64,000 nucleotides of DNA from Seriola aureovittata (taxonomy: Eukaryota; Chordata; Actinopteri; Carangiformes; Carangidae): positions 1,011,140 through 1,075,139 of the forward strand of contig NC_079384.1 in NCBI RefSeq assembly GCF_021018895.1, read 5' to 3'. This document shows positions 24,221 to 33,564 of this stretch, piece by piece. Made by a program: the position numbers and the translations under genes. Below the pieces are notes generated by a model. That model did not search any database and had not been told where the DNA came from. It saw only the letters and a list, made by a program, of their open reading frames with translations. How positions within the stretch are numbered: position 1 is the first letter of the stretch; each line of letters starts with the position of its first letter.

Positions 24221-24777
24221 CAAGCAGAATTACACTTTATGCTCACGTATTCTTTTTTGTGCTTGAGTCTGATGGGCTGTGAGCTCCTGCAGGCAGGTAA
24301 TTCAACAAACTCTACAACTGCAAACCCTGAAACACGTCCACAACACACTGAAAAGACTTCTCTGCTTTCAGAGCCGAGACTCCGGAGGGACGGTGTGTGA
24401 GGTCGAAGGTGAACAACACTGACTGACTGATATGTAGAGGTCAGTTTGTGCCAGTCTCTTTGGGAATCACTATTTCAGGTGCAGTTGTGATCTGTTGGTG
24501 TGTGTACATTTGGCCCACATGAGTGCAGGGCTTCCATAGACACGGATGCATCATCACATCACCTGCCTCTGAAATCTTCCAAGACGACATTGTTATGTAA
24601 CCGACCTGAAATCTTCGTCTCGGGGCGACGGTACTCCCACCACCTCCATCTCCTCTCGCCTCCCACTCTGCGGAGCAGAGAGAGGCCCGGTCACAGCGAG
24701 GCCACCGCCTCCACCTACCACTTCCTGCTGTGTGAGCTCAGACCCCGAGACTGCTGACTGCAGTCAACCCAGCACAG

Positions 24778-24800
24778 TGGGTGGGTGGGTGGGGGGGGGG
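24778..24800 (+). repeat. (GGGT)n and poly-G tract
   Basis: Three GGGT units run into ten or more G, giving G-quadruplex potential. Confidence 0.92.
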
Positions 24801-25424
24801 CAGGATGATGGGAAAGAGCGGGATGTGGATATGAAGGAGCTCAGTATATTTACATGACATTTTGACAGCAGTCTTCACCTCTGCCAGGTGCTGAGTGACT
24901 GCACATGGTGACATTTAGAGAAGTAAGAAAGCTTAGAATCCCAAAACACTGCCGTCTCTAAATTCACTCCTGGTGTCATTTTACAAGCACCAGGCAAAAA
25001 ATTTTACCTTCCTAAGAACCAGAAATGAGAGATTCAAGAGTAAACAGCGTCGCATCATCTCCTGAAGCTGTGACATTTTTGTCTTAATAAAGTCTGGGTC
25101 TACAGCCGTGCTAGTGTCTGTGTGAGGCTGTACCTGTTAGCTAAGTGCTAACATCGGCATGCTAGCATCACATCGTATGTTTACCAGTGTTGCCATATTG
25201 TATTTGAGTAAATACTCTTTAAATATTTTATGCAGGAAATAAACATTTGGCCTTAAAAATCACACACTGGTCTTTTATATTGACACAGTAATGGCGGCCT
25301 GGCGTCACTGCACACGTCAGCTGTCAAAGTTCGTTATTGCTGAAGTCAATAAAAATGCTCAGACATTTCAAACCATTTTTTTCATTGAAGGTAAAATTGA
25401 ACCGATATGAATCACCAGCATCTG

Positions 25425-25435
25425 CCCCCCCCCCC
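25425..25435 (+). repeat. poly-C run
   Basis: Eleven uninterrupted C. Confidence 0.9.
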
Positions 25436-25677
25436 TTAGCTCACCCTCCACTCCATTACTTTCAAATTGACCTCCGCCCTCATTTCATATGATTCAGCAC
25501 TACAGTTCACTTCCTCGCCGCACAGCAGGAGATGATTGGCCGTGAAGAGAGGAGAGAGTGGAGGATGGAAACCAGATCAGCTTTCAGTCTGCAGCGCGGC
25601 GGCGGCGCTGAAGGAGACGTATAGATCTGACAAGCAGAGGCAACACTGAGCATCAGGGCCGAGAGATGATGGGTGAA

Positions 25678-25685
25678 TTATTATT

Positions 25686-25718
<33 letters not shown>

Positions 25719-25719
25719 A
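25678..25719 (+). repeat. (TTA)n/(GTT)n trinucleotide microsatellite
   Basis: A few TTA units pass into about eleven GTT units. The Thr-rich minus frame across it is an artefact. Confidence 0.95.
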
Positions 25720-26334
25720 GGGGTGTGTTCCTCTCAGATGAGTTCATACTGATGTACACGATGTACAGTCTGAAACTAAATCTTTTTTTTCCTACTTATT
25801 TTAATTGTTTATTTCATTTAATATTTCCATGTTATATAATTCTATCTCATTCTGCATCAGTGTTTTTATGTGACTTTTCAAGTGAAGCACTGCAGGTCAG
25901 TTCTTTGTTATAAAGCTCCAGTTCTTGTATGAAAGGTTTTGGGTGAGCGTGGGTGTAAGGGCTTCAGTCATTTAAATATGTCGTCAGCCGGACCACATCA
26001 TATATTGTTTTCTATCTCAGTGTGATTGTGAACTAAAAGATCACAAACACTAGAGGATCTGGAGAGCAACAGGAGACACCTCCAACCCATCAAACCAAAA
26101 ACAAGCTCTGTGAAGCATCTGACAACATCAAGAGATTTTCAAGGTGGATACGAGATGTGAAAGGTTGGGAAGTGTCACCGTAGAGGACTTTAGGATCATT
26201 TGTTGTTTGTTGTTTTGACAAGAAAAACGTAGAATCTCTTAATTTTCTCTTGTTGAATTTCTGATTAGCTTCTGACTAAGACAAGGTGAGGAAACAGGAA
26301 GTGGTCATACACTGACTCAGTAGGAAAACGGTCG

Positions 26335-26578
26335 GAGCGCTGGCGTGAACAAGACGAACTGACAAAGAGGGAGGGAACACTGAGACTGAATACTGTGGGG
26401 GAGGGGAGACAGGGAGACACAGGTGCATCACATCAGGGCGGGGTCAGGTAATCACACGGGAGGGCAGGAAGTGCAGGGACCTGGAACGAAACCTGAGGCG
26501 AGTATCAAAATAAAACAGGAAACACAAATACGAGAACCATGAGGGAAGAAGACCAGAGGGACGTCACTGATGACACGT
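26335..26578 (-). mobile_element. LTR-like element family, copy 2
   Basis: On the minus strand the copy starts TGTCACGTG. It has CATGGTTCTCGT, TTCCTGTTTTATTTTGATAC, a GATTACCTGACCCCGCCCT block, CACCTGTGTCTCCCTG, AGTATTCAGTCTCAGTG (a decayed TATA-like word) and TTTGTCAGTTCGTC. The order is the same as in copy 1 (5195-5437). The distal part past the GCGCTCCG word is less certain. No coding sequence of a retroelement is present. Confidence 0.7.
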
Positions 26579-27370
26579 GACAGTTGGGACCTTGTATTTG
26601 TCCCAGAAAGGTTCATTCCCCATAAAGTCCAGGTGACTTCCTGTCTGGGTCTGTGGGTGGAGTCACGTCTCTGGCTCTTCATTGGTCGTCCAGTGCATCA
26701 GTTCATCTTCACACCTCCGCAAACTGAAGATTGGATCTGGAGTTTCATTTTCATTGAAACTGCCGGACACCGTCCGCCGATCGCGTTCTCTGGTTGGATC
26801 CGGACCGCTGCCTCCAACTGTCACAGTACGAGGTGATGTCATCTCCACAGCCAATGACTGCTCAGGTGGAGAGAGGATCTACCTGTGACATGTGAGAGTA
26901 TCAACATGCCCAACATGGGGGGGGGGGCATCGCTCAGATGCAAATAAAAGACATCCATCAAGTGTGAGATGCCTGAAAACCTCGAGCTTTTGTTGGAATA
27001 AAAAAACCACAAAACATTATGCTTTTTCAAGGTTGCTAGGCGACAGGAGCAGCGCTTTGTGACGCAATAGGAAGGGCAAGTACAGCTGGTGACACAAAGC
27101 AGAGATCCTCCGTAGTCTAGACCGCCTCATTGTCGACAATGCGTCTTCTGAAGGAGGCGGCCGCTGAATCAGGGACACGGCTTTGGTTGATCCCAGTGAC
27201 ATCACTGACGATACAGGAAGTGTTTGTCCCTGGAACACGTGGTGGGTGGGGCTGTAAGTAGCAGAGAAAGAAAATGTGAACTCTAACCAAAGACACAAAC
27301 AAACGATAACGAGCTCATGTTTAATTAGCGAGCAATATGGTGGATTCTTGTCAGAGTGACGTCTCTGTCT
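26579..27370. other. no gene recognised
   Basis: Frames up to 93 codons overlap on both strands with no domain. A G-run of 11 lies at 26917-26927. No recurring family recognised. Confidence 0.5.
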
Positions 27371-27384
27371 CAGTCCGTATTTCT

Positions 27385-27589
27385 TTTTTAAAGAATATTT
27401 TTGGGGCTTTTTGTGCCTTTACGACAGCACAGTGGAGAGAGACAGGAAATGGGGAGGCAGAGAGAGGGGGAATGACATGCAGTAAAGGGTGGTCTGATGC
27501 GGGATTCAAACCGGGGCCGACTGCAGGGAGGACTGTAGCCTCTACACATGGGGCGGCTGCTCCACCCACCGCGCCACTCGACGCCCCAT
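27385..27589 (-). mobile_element. tRNA-derived SINE, minus orientation, with target-site duplication
   Basis: On the minus strand the tRNA-like head carries an A-box-like TGGCGCGGTGGGT near 27563-27576 and a clear B box GGTTTGAATCC at 27502-27512. The body continues GCATGTCATTCC, TTTCCTGTCTCTCTCC, CGTAAAGGCACAAAAAGCCC and an A-rich tail. The insertion is flanked by CAGTCCGTATTTCT at 27371-27384 and CAGTCTGTATTTCT at 27590-27603. This 14-bp duplication with one mismatch shows LINE-driven retroposition. It belongs to the same class as the copy at 10632-10812. Confidence 0.9.
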
Positions 27590-27603
27590 CAGTCTGTATT
27601 TCT

Positions 27604-28099
27604 GTTGTTGTCTTTATTGTTCTCAGGAGTTGTGGCTCAGCTGGATGTGTTGATGTTTTCAGACAGTTGTGGGGTTGTTTGCTTCTTCCTGCAGCTCCGT
27701 CAGTGAATTCGGATCAGACCAAACCCACACAGTCCTGATGATTGTTCAGCTTCAAATTAAAAACAGGGACTGTTGTGATGGAGAGCCGCGTGATTTATTG
27801 CAGCTTGATGCATGAAGGGGGCAGGTACCACACCTCCCTGAATCCCATCTGCCCCTGGGACTCAGGTGCTTCTTGCTCTCCGTCGAATGTTTACATCTCC
27901 CTGCACTCGCTGTCAATAAGGGGCCGTGCTGTAACCTTGGTTACTATGGTTACGGGCGATGGCAGTGGAGCAGCTGCGCACTCACGAGGCTGGAGATAAA
28001 CAGCGAGCTGTGGTGATCTGTGACTGACCTTGTGTGCAGACACTAAGTGAATGAAAGAAAGAAGTCATTCCTTCACAGACTTAATGTTACAGTTACTCA
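27604..28099. other. no gene; dispersed pair member inside
   Basis: Positions 27925-28015 resemble 46540-46630. Shared words are CCTTGGTT(A/G)CTATGGTTAC, GGAGCAG and CTGGAGATAAA, in the same order and strand. This indicates an old shared repeat of about 90 bp. Nothing else recognised. Confidence 0.55.
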
Positions 28100-28285
28100 C
28101 AGTGTGACAACTACAACTCCCAAGGTGCATTTTGGTAAGAAAAATCCAACCTCCACAGTTTATATTCTACTGTAAAGATCATTTATCTGTTCACATTCAG
28201 CAGCTGTCTCCCAACCCTCACCAGCTTTTTCTCTGTAGCGATGGTGGGACAGAGGATCATGGGTATTGTAGTGTCAACTAACTGA
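28100..28285. mobile_element. short element with inverted ACTACAA ends
   Basis: The left end has GTGACAACTACAACTCCCA. The right end (28254-28278), read in reverse complement, gives GTTGACACTACAATACCCAT. Inverted ends sharing ACTACAA-N-N-CCCA about 160 bp apart suggest a small non-autonomous DNA transposon. The ACTACAA(T/C)TCCCA word is also the known SBS motif bound by ZNF143-type factors and often carried by transposon ends. Exact borders are unclear. Confidence 0.5.
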
Positions 28286-29469
28286 CAGAGGGAAGTCTAC
28301 AGCCGTGTCACAGCTCTGTGACGCTGCCTCACATTTCAGTATCAAACCAGGGTTCATCACACAAACGATCAAACAAAAACCTTGTGAGTCATTAGAAAGC
28401 TCCAGAACAGGAGAGTAAGGGAACCTTGAGTTGTTTTCAAGGTCAGGAATTATTGGTCAAACTTTCAGAAAGAGAGAAACTTTTATAAAATCCAAGAATC
28501 ACAGAGAACTGATCCCACCGTCATCTGCTGATGAAGACCATGATACGGAACATAGATCTACTTACAGAGCTTTCGACTGCATCTCACAGTCTTCCTCCGC
28601 AGTCTTCCTCGTCACTTTGAAGGGCAGTTCTGATCGGCTTGAACAAATGGGGATTTATCATTATATACAAAATGAGACACAATCATTTTTCTGGCACGAG
28701 CTTACAGCTCCATCAGATGTAGCTCTGACTCTAACCTCACTGCACGAGCCCACAGATTTCTTTTAAATGAAACATGGATTTAAATGAATATCATTGTATT
28801 TGCAAATCACAGAGAGGATTCTGTGCTGTATCTGCCCTCCCTCTCACTCCTGCACCTCTACCCTCGGGCGATCTCTTGTTCCTTGACATTATTAGTGAGT
28901 TTACAGGGAGAAATCTAGAAGTTTCTCTGTGCGCTCCATCTCCCTGGGAAATCTCTGAGGGACCAATCAGTGGCTCAGTAATCCTGGCCTCTAATGTTAT
29001 CTTCTGTCCTCCCTCCGTGATTCCACCTCTCCCACAGACTATTCACAAGCATTTAGAGGGAAGGAACTCCACTGTTGTTCTCGTCACTCGGTTTCCAAAG
29101 GCGTGAAATATTCAGATTCCCTGTCCGACAGTCTCTCTAACATCTCTGGAAGTATTCTTTTTTTTAATGAACACTTTCCATGGGAGATTAAAAATATAAA
29201 GCCTTTAACAAATGAACTAAATGTAATATAATGAATGTAATAAATGAACTTGTATCTTTATAAGGTAAAAACAAACAACACACACAACTGTGTTAATGTT
29301 AACAGTACATGTCAGCACATATTAGATCACTCGTGTTAGTTTTAACAAAGGAAATCTACAGTATCATGGTGAAAATGATCGATACACAAGCTCATAGTTT
29401 GTCTCAAACAGATAAAAGTTGTTGAAGCTCCTCCAGTGTAAAGGTCTGTGTCCATGTGTAGTGTGATTA
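28286..29469. other. no gene recognised
   Basis: Two adjacent plus-strand frames of 111 codons (28431-28766) and 110 codons (28774-29106) show no domain and no initiation context worth noting. A CTGATGAAGACCATG word near 28528 resembles a common fish repeat, but no second copy is present here. Confidence 0.5.
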
Positions 29470-29901
29470 TAGATCAGCTCTAGCTTCTATATTAATACTG
29501 TGAAAGTATCAAAGCCTCAGTCCACAGAGAAATGCACACAGCCTGTATTCAGAAACTGAGCCTTAAAACCAGCCGTCAGGACTTCTGGAACTTTGTGATG
29601 TCACAACAAAGCAGTCACCAAGCCCCGCCCACCTGGACCCACCATCCAAACCTTGCAGGATTTGGTTTCTCTCAGTGTTTTTACCTGAAATCTGATATAT
29701 TTTTATTGGATCACTCAGAAAACAGTCAGCCAATCAGAAGAGAGGCTCAGAGCCTCCTCTCTTCTGATTGGCTCACCGACCTGTTGTTACTAGATCTGCA
29801 GAGAGAAGCCTGAGAGAGGAGATGTAAAACTACACTGAGATGGTTTTTATATCTTCTGATGGATCAACACTTCAAATAAAAGACAGAAGAAGAAGAAACA
29901 T
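29470..29901 (+). mobile_element. dispersed repeat family B, copy 1 (longest), hairpin core
   Basis: Begins near ATTAATACTGTGAAAGTATC with AAAGC(C)TCAGTCCAC, and ends TTCTGATGGATCAACACTTC and AAGAAGAAGAAACATGG. The same blocks occur at 45411-45610 and 33101-33240 (opposite strand) and at 50810-50910 (same strand, internally deleted). At 29729-29772 lies a near-perfect palindrome whose arms read CCAATCAGAAGAGAGG and the inverse. The arms are conserved in the 45.5 kb copy, so the hairpin belongs to the element. A non-autonomous DNA element is likely. Confidence 0.75.
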
Positions 29902-30047
29902 GGATCTCTAATTGTATCTTTATGTTTGTTTTGACTGATGTTTTTCTTGTTTTAATTGATGTTCTTCTTTTAACTTGTATTTTTATTATGTCTATCTGCT
30001 CAGCGTTGTAAATGCAGGCTTTTCCCTCAATGATTTTAAATAAAGAC

Positions 30048-30068
30048 ATAATAATAATAATAATAATA
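30048..30068 (+). repeat. (AAT)n microsatellite
   Basis: Six to seven ATA/AAT units at the end of an AT-rich stretch. Confidence 0.93.
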
Positions 30069-30639
30069 AGTGTTATGTAGTACTGTGTAAATGTCTATGT
30101 GTTTTCTCCTGCTGACTAACCCAACATTAAGTATTTGTCTGTAATTAAAGATTACATCTAGTAAATGTGAAAATGATGTGTCCCATCATTCCTGTCCACC
30201 TGGGTGTTTAATGGTGTAGTCCCGTGTCTGGCCTCCAGGACCTGGGATGTCTCGACTGTCTGGGTCTTGTTTCCTGTTTGAACAAAAGCGCCGGACAGCT
30301 TTGCAGCCGACCCCGGCAACTCTGTCCGTCAGAATCTCTCAAACAGAAAACACAAACATTTACCCGAGACTTGATCCGGGTCCAGATGATGCGTACATCG
30401 GATGGTAGTGCGGTCTGACGTTGCCTGTCTCTTGGCGTTTGCCCGCCTCAAATCCTCCAGTATCGCCTTCGGACGTGTAAAGCAGACAGGCGGATATTCT
30501 CCATGACTCTGTGGTGAAGGAGAAACATGTGTAGTGGTTAAATAAGCATGGCTAACCCTCGACACACCAACAGCGGAGACCCGAGCCTGAACCCTGCAGA
30601 ATGAATGTAAACGGTAACTGAAACGTACAAGCATGCAAT
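30069..30639. other. no gene recognised
   Basis: Frames up to 101 codons without domains. Nothing supported. Confidence 0.5.
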
Positions 30640-31526
30640 TGAGATGTTGGTATCACTTCGCCTGCATTAGGGCCGGCTGGCACAGGAACTGGGAAACGCT
30701 CCGTGCTTCTCGAGTCTATTATCCATTGTGGGGGTAAAGTAGACGGGGTGTTGCAGCTGGCGTGACAAAATGAGATTTATCTCATTGGAATAGAAAAAGA
30801 CAGTCATTTTCCTACCACTTGCTTCAGTTTTTGTCAGGGGTGGGGAGGGAGAGGAGGGAGTGAATTAGCTTTGCGTGGAGTTGCGGGATAAAATGGAAAA
30901 GAAGCGAAAAGGAGATGCACACCAGGGAAATTACTTTCTCCTAATTGTGGGTTGGACAATTTAATCCTGTCATAAAAAGAGCCCTGGAGAACCGGTGTGG
31001 AGAGAGAACATTTTTATTGACTAAAGCCATCTTATATCTGAGGAAATTAAACTGGACAAATACACACAAACTGCTGCTGGAGAGCTTATTGGGGGATTGC
31101 TTTATACAGACAGATTGAATTGCAATAATTGGGGACTCAAGCCTACAGGTGCTGCTGTCTCGAACACCAGAGATATTCATTCTGAGGGAAACGTCTAAGT
31201 CAAGTCATTACCGGCACATCAGCAGAGCAAATACTCCGAGATGTTTAATAATAATCTGTCAACATTTCTCCTTCATGCTAATGTTGACGGACGACTTTTA
31301 GGTGCAAGCCTACGGGCTTTTCCCAGCAGATACAGCTTAATGCAGGGGATCGCTGTGTAGTCGCTTTTTGGACGGAGCCGACATCCAAAATATGTGCAGA
31401 GAGAAGTGGCCTTCGGAGGGTTGTTGTGTGTGACAGTGTGGTGCTGGACGGGCTGGTGAAGCGGCAGAGCCAGAGCTGTGGAGAGCCAGAGGAGGGGCTC
31501 ACAGGCACCGAACAGATGGTTTCACC
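30640..31526. other. non-repetitive block, possible conserved or 5-prime regulatory sequence
   Basis: Nearly 900 bp with no microsatellite and no recurring family. It contains homeodomain-type words (TGAATTAGC, CTAATTG, CAATTTAATC), TTGCGTGG and GGGATAAAATGG. It leads directly into the CpG-richer small ORF at 31527. This is suggestive only; conservation cannot be judged from one sequence. Confidence 0.25.
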
Positions 31527-31679
31527 ATGAGCTGGATGTGTGTGCGCGGTGCGCGGCGTCTATCAGGCGTCCTCCTGCGGCCTCAGCACAGAGGGAGCAG
31601 AGAATTAAACTTCCACTGGAACCTGAGTGAGTCAGAACCGCCGCGCTACGTCAACATGGAAGATCAATCTATTCTGTAG
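31527..31679 (+). CDS. possible small or first-exon ORF, 50 codons, unrecognised
   Basis: ATG at 31527 lies in a good vertebrate start context (TTCACCATGA). Fifty codons follow before TAG, beginning MSWMCVRGARRLSGVLLRPQ. The stretch is CpG-rich (TGCGCGGTGCGCGGCG) compared with its surroundings. Within it CTGAGTGAGTCAG holds a GTGAGT that would serve as a splice donor, so a short first exon is another reading. No domain is recognised and no downstream exon was identified, so this may well be chance. Confidence 0.2.
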   Translation: MSWMCVRGARRLSGVLLRPQHRGSRELNFHWNLSESEPPRYVNMEDQSIL

Positions 31680-31726
31680 ATGTGTTCAGGTACAACAACC
31701 TCTTCTCTGGCATTTCATTTAATGTG

Positions 31727-31732
<6 letters not shown>

Positions 31733-31767
<35 letters not shown>
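31733..31767. repeat. (AC)n microsatellite
   Basis: About 17 uninterrupted AC units. Confidence 0.97.
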
Positions 31768-31771
<4 letters not shown>

Positions 31772-31821
31772 TATAGTAGAGAAATGTGTGTGTGATGACT
31801 GCTGGGTGAATTCAGGTATAT

Positions 31822-31824
31822 TAG

Positions 31825-31855
<31 letters not shown>

Positions 31856-31919
31856 GATAGATGGATAGATGGATAGATAGATGATAAATAGATAGATAGA
31901 TAGATTGATAGATAGATGA
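31822..31919 (+). repeat. (GATA)n microsatellite, interrupted
   Basis: About 24 tetranucleotide units, mainly GATA with GGAT and AAAT variants. It abuts the retroposon-tail-like sequence downstream. Confidence 0.95.
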
Positions 31920-31960
31920 TCCCCAGAGGGAAATTAAAGTTTCATAGCAGATGAGTTAAA
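31910..31960 (-). mobile_element. probable non-LTR retroposon 3-prime tail, minus
   Basis: Plus-strand GATGATCCCCAGAGGGAAAT reads in reverse as ATTTCCCTCTGGGGATCATC followed by (TATC)n. This is the standard 3-prime end of several fish LINEs and the SINEs that use them, with tetranucleotide tails. Only the tail can be seen; the body further along is not recognised. Confidence 0.5.
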
Positions 31961-31984
31961 ATACAGCAAAATCTTCCATTTGGA

Positions 31985-33100
31985 CAAAGGAAGCTAGTTA
32001 GCCTAGCTTGCTAACGTTAGCACAAAAACCAGAGAGCCTGGCTCACATTCATCACCGCTGTGTTTGACCTGGTGTGCAGCTTTAACTTTACTTTGTTTTC
32101 CAGCCGTTGTTTATGAAACGTTTACTCAACGCGACGTTCAAAGAAGTCACATTATTAGAGAGATTGAGACATTTGATTGGATGTTGACAGCAACAGTTCA
32201 GCCAACACAAACACCGTCAGTCTTTCTGCACAGAGCCATAAACCTCCACTTATTTTAGGATGGGAGAAAGAAAGTTGACATCCAGTTCACGTCACTGACA
32301 CGAAGCTGTTGTGAAGCCGACTTGTGATGAACTTCTGATGAGTCACAGTGAAGTGCATCATGTTTACTGGGGATCAGCTGCTGGAGGGAAAGACTGAACT
32401 TTACCCTGCTCACAGTGTGTACACATGGTCAGTAAATGTTGATTCTTACAGCTTCCAAACTCAGCAGCCAAGTCACTTAATTAGATCTGTCCCAACACCG
32501 CCGCCATCATCATTCATGAGCCTCGCTGTCTCTGTCTCCTGCATTAATATTCATTGGCAGACGTAAACAAAACCCGCCTCAGATGCAGCGAGAGCACGAG
32601 CTGCTTTGGCGTGCAAACATCTGAACGGCTGCGCTTCAGAGATGCATTTCAGAAACAACAGGGGTTGATGACACGGCGCGCCTCACAGCGGTTTATAAGC
32701 TGAGACCAAACGTGTTTACGACAGACGATAAAGGAAAACTGCTGCTTTCCTGCTACAATAATGGATTGATTATTTATGAGAACAAGAGGATATTCTCTGA
32801 TGCGTTCTGCCAAACGTGTGGCGCTCGTTGGCTTCCACCAGCGCGCAGAGTCTCCGGCTCTTGACCTCCTGCTTTGTGTTTGTGTTCACCGTCAGCCGCG
32901 CCCTCTCGAGGACGCCGACGAACAGAGAAAGTTAGTGTTGTTTTACGCCGGCCTCAGCACTTCTCTCCGCTAATTAAAAATCCTCCTTGGCCTCCCCTTC
33001 ACGCGCTCACAGGAAGCTGAGCTGGAGCGACTGCAGACGCCTGAGCATCTACCTCCAGAAAACAAATTACGATTCATGGTTTCCATCATTTGTGACGATA
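31985..33100. other. no gene recognised
   Basis: GCTA words at 31991-32020. Frames up to 72 codons. The section at 32800-33000 is GC-richer, without a recognisable frame. Confidence 0.5.
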
Positions 33101-33240
33101 TTTAAAGCTCCACATTTTCTTCTTCTTCTGTGTTTAGTGTTTAAGTGTTAAGAAGATATATCTGCGGTTTCAAGAACCACAAACCACCTCAGAGTAGTTG
33201 AACACCTCCTCTCTCAGGCTTCTCTCTGGAGCGGCCGGTC
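33101..33240 (-). mobile_element. dispersed repeat family B, copy 2
   Basis: Starts TTTAAAGCTCCACATTTTCT with CTTCTTCTGTG, then AGAAGATATAT, AGAGTAGTTGAACACCTCC and CTCTCAGGCTTCTCTCTGGAG. These match 45411-45535 in order. The hairpin core of the longer copies is missing here. Confidence 0.7.
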
Positions 33241-33526
33241 TGAATTTGTGACAGGTCACATTTAAAGCAGAACAACCAGTTAATTTTAAAGGGTTCGCAA
33301 ATGATTTCTCCTCATCCATGACAAAGTGGACTGATGTACGTCACATGACGCATCTTCAGAGAGTAATACGAGTCCAGTGCAGCTCTCCTCCAGAGCCGGC
33401 CTGGATCTGCTTCTGTTTCTTTCTGGGCTGAGGAGAGATTTCTGCAGCCAGTGTAGCCGTAGGTTTGCTTTCAGGGGGCTTTGGGCTCAGACTTTGAAGC
33501 AAACTGTGAGGGCCTGACCACTGCAG

Positions 33527-33527
<1 letters not shown>

Positions 33528-33562
<35 letters not shown>
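33528..33562. repeat. (TG)n microsatellite
   Basis: About 17 uninterrupted TG units. Confidence 0.97.

Positions 33563-33564
<2 letters not shown>

Larger units (their letters stand above)
24221..26334. other. no gene recognised
   Basis: A GC-richer stretch lies at about 24590-24770 with an 85-codon frame and no domain. GCTAAC words occur near 25136-25165. The rest is plain sequence apart from the short repeats listed. Confidence 0.55.

Noticed and set aside
27484..27589. A true tRNA gene on the minus strand
   Set aside because: A and B boxes are present, but the sequence cannot form a full cloverleaf and continues into a SINE body and A-rich tail with flanking target-site duplications.
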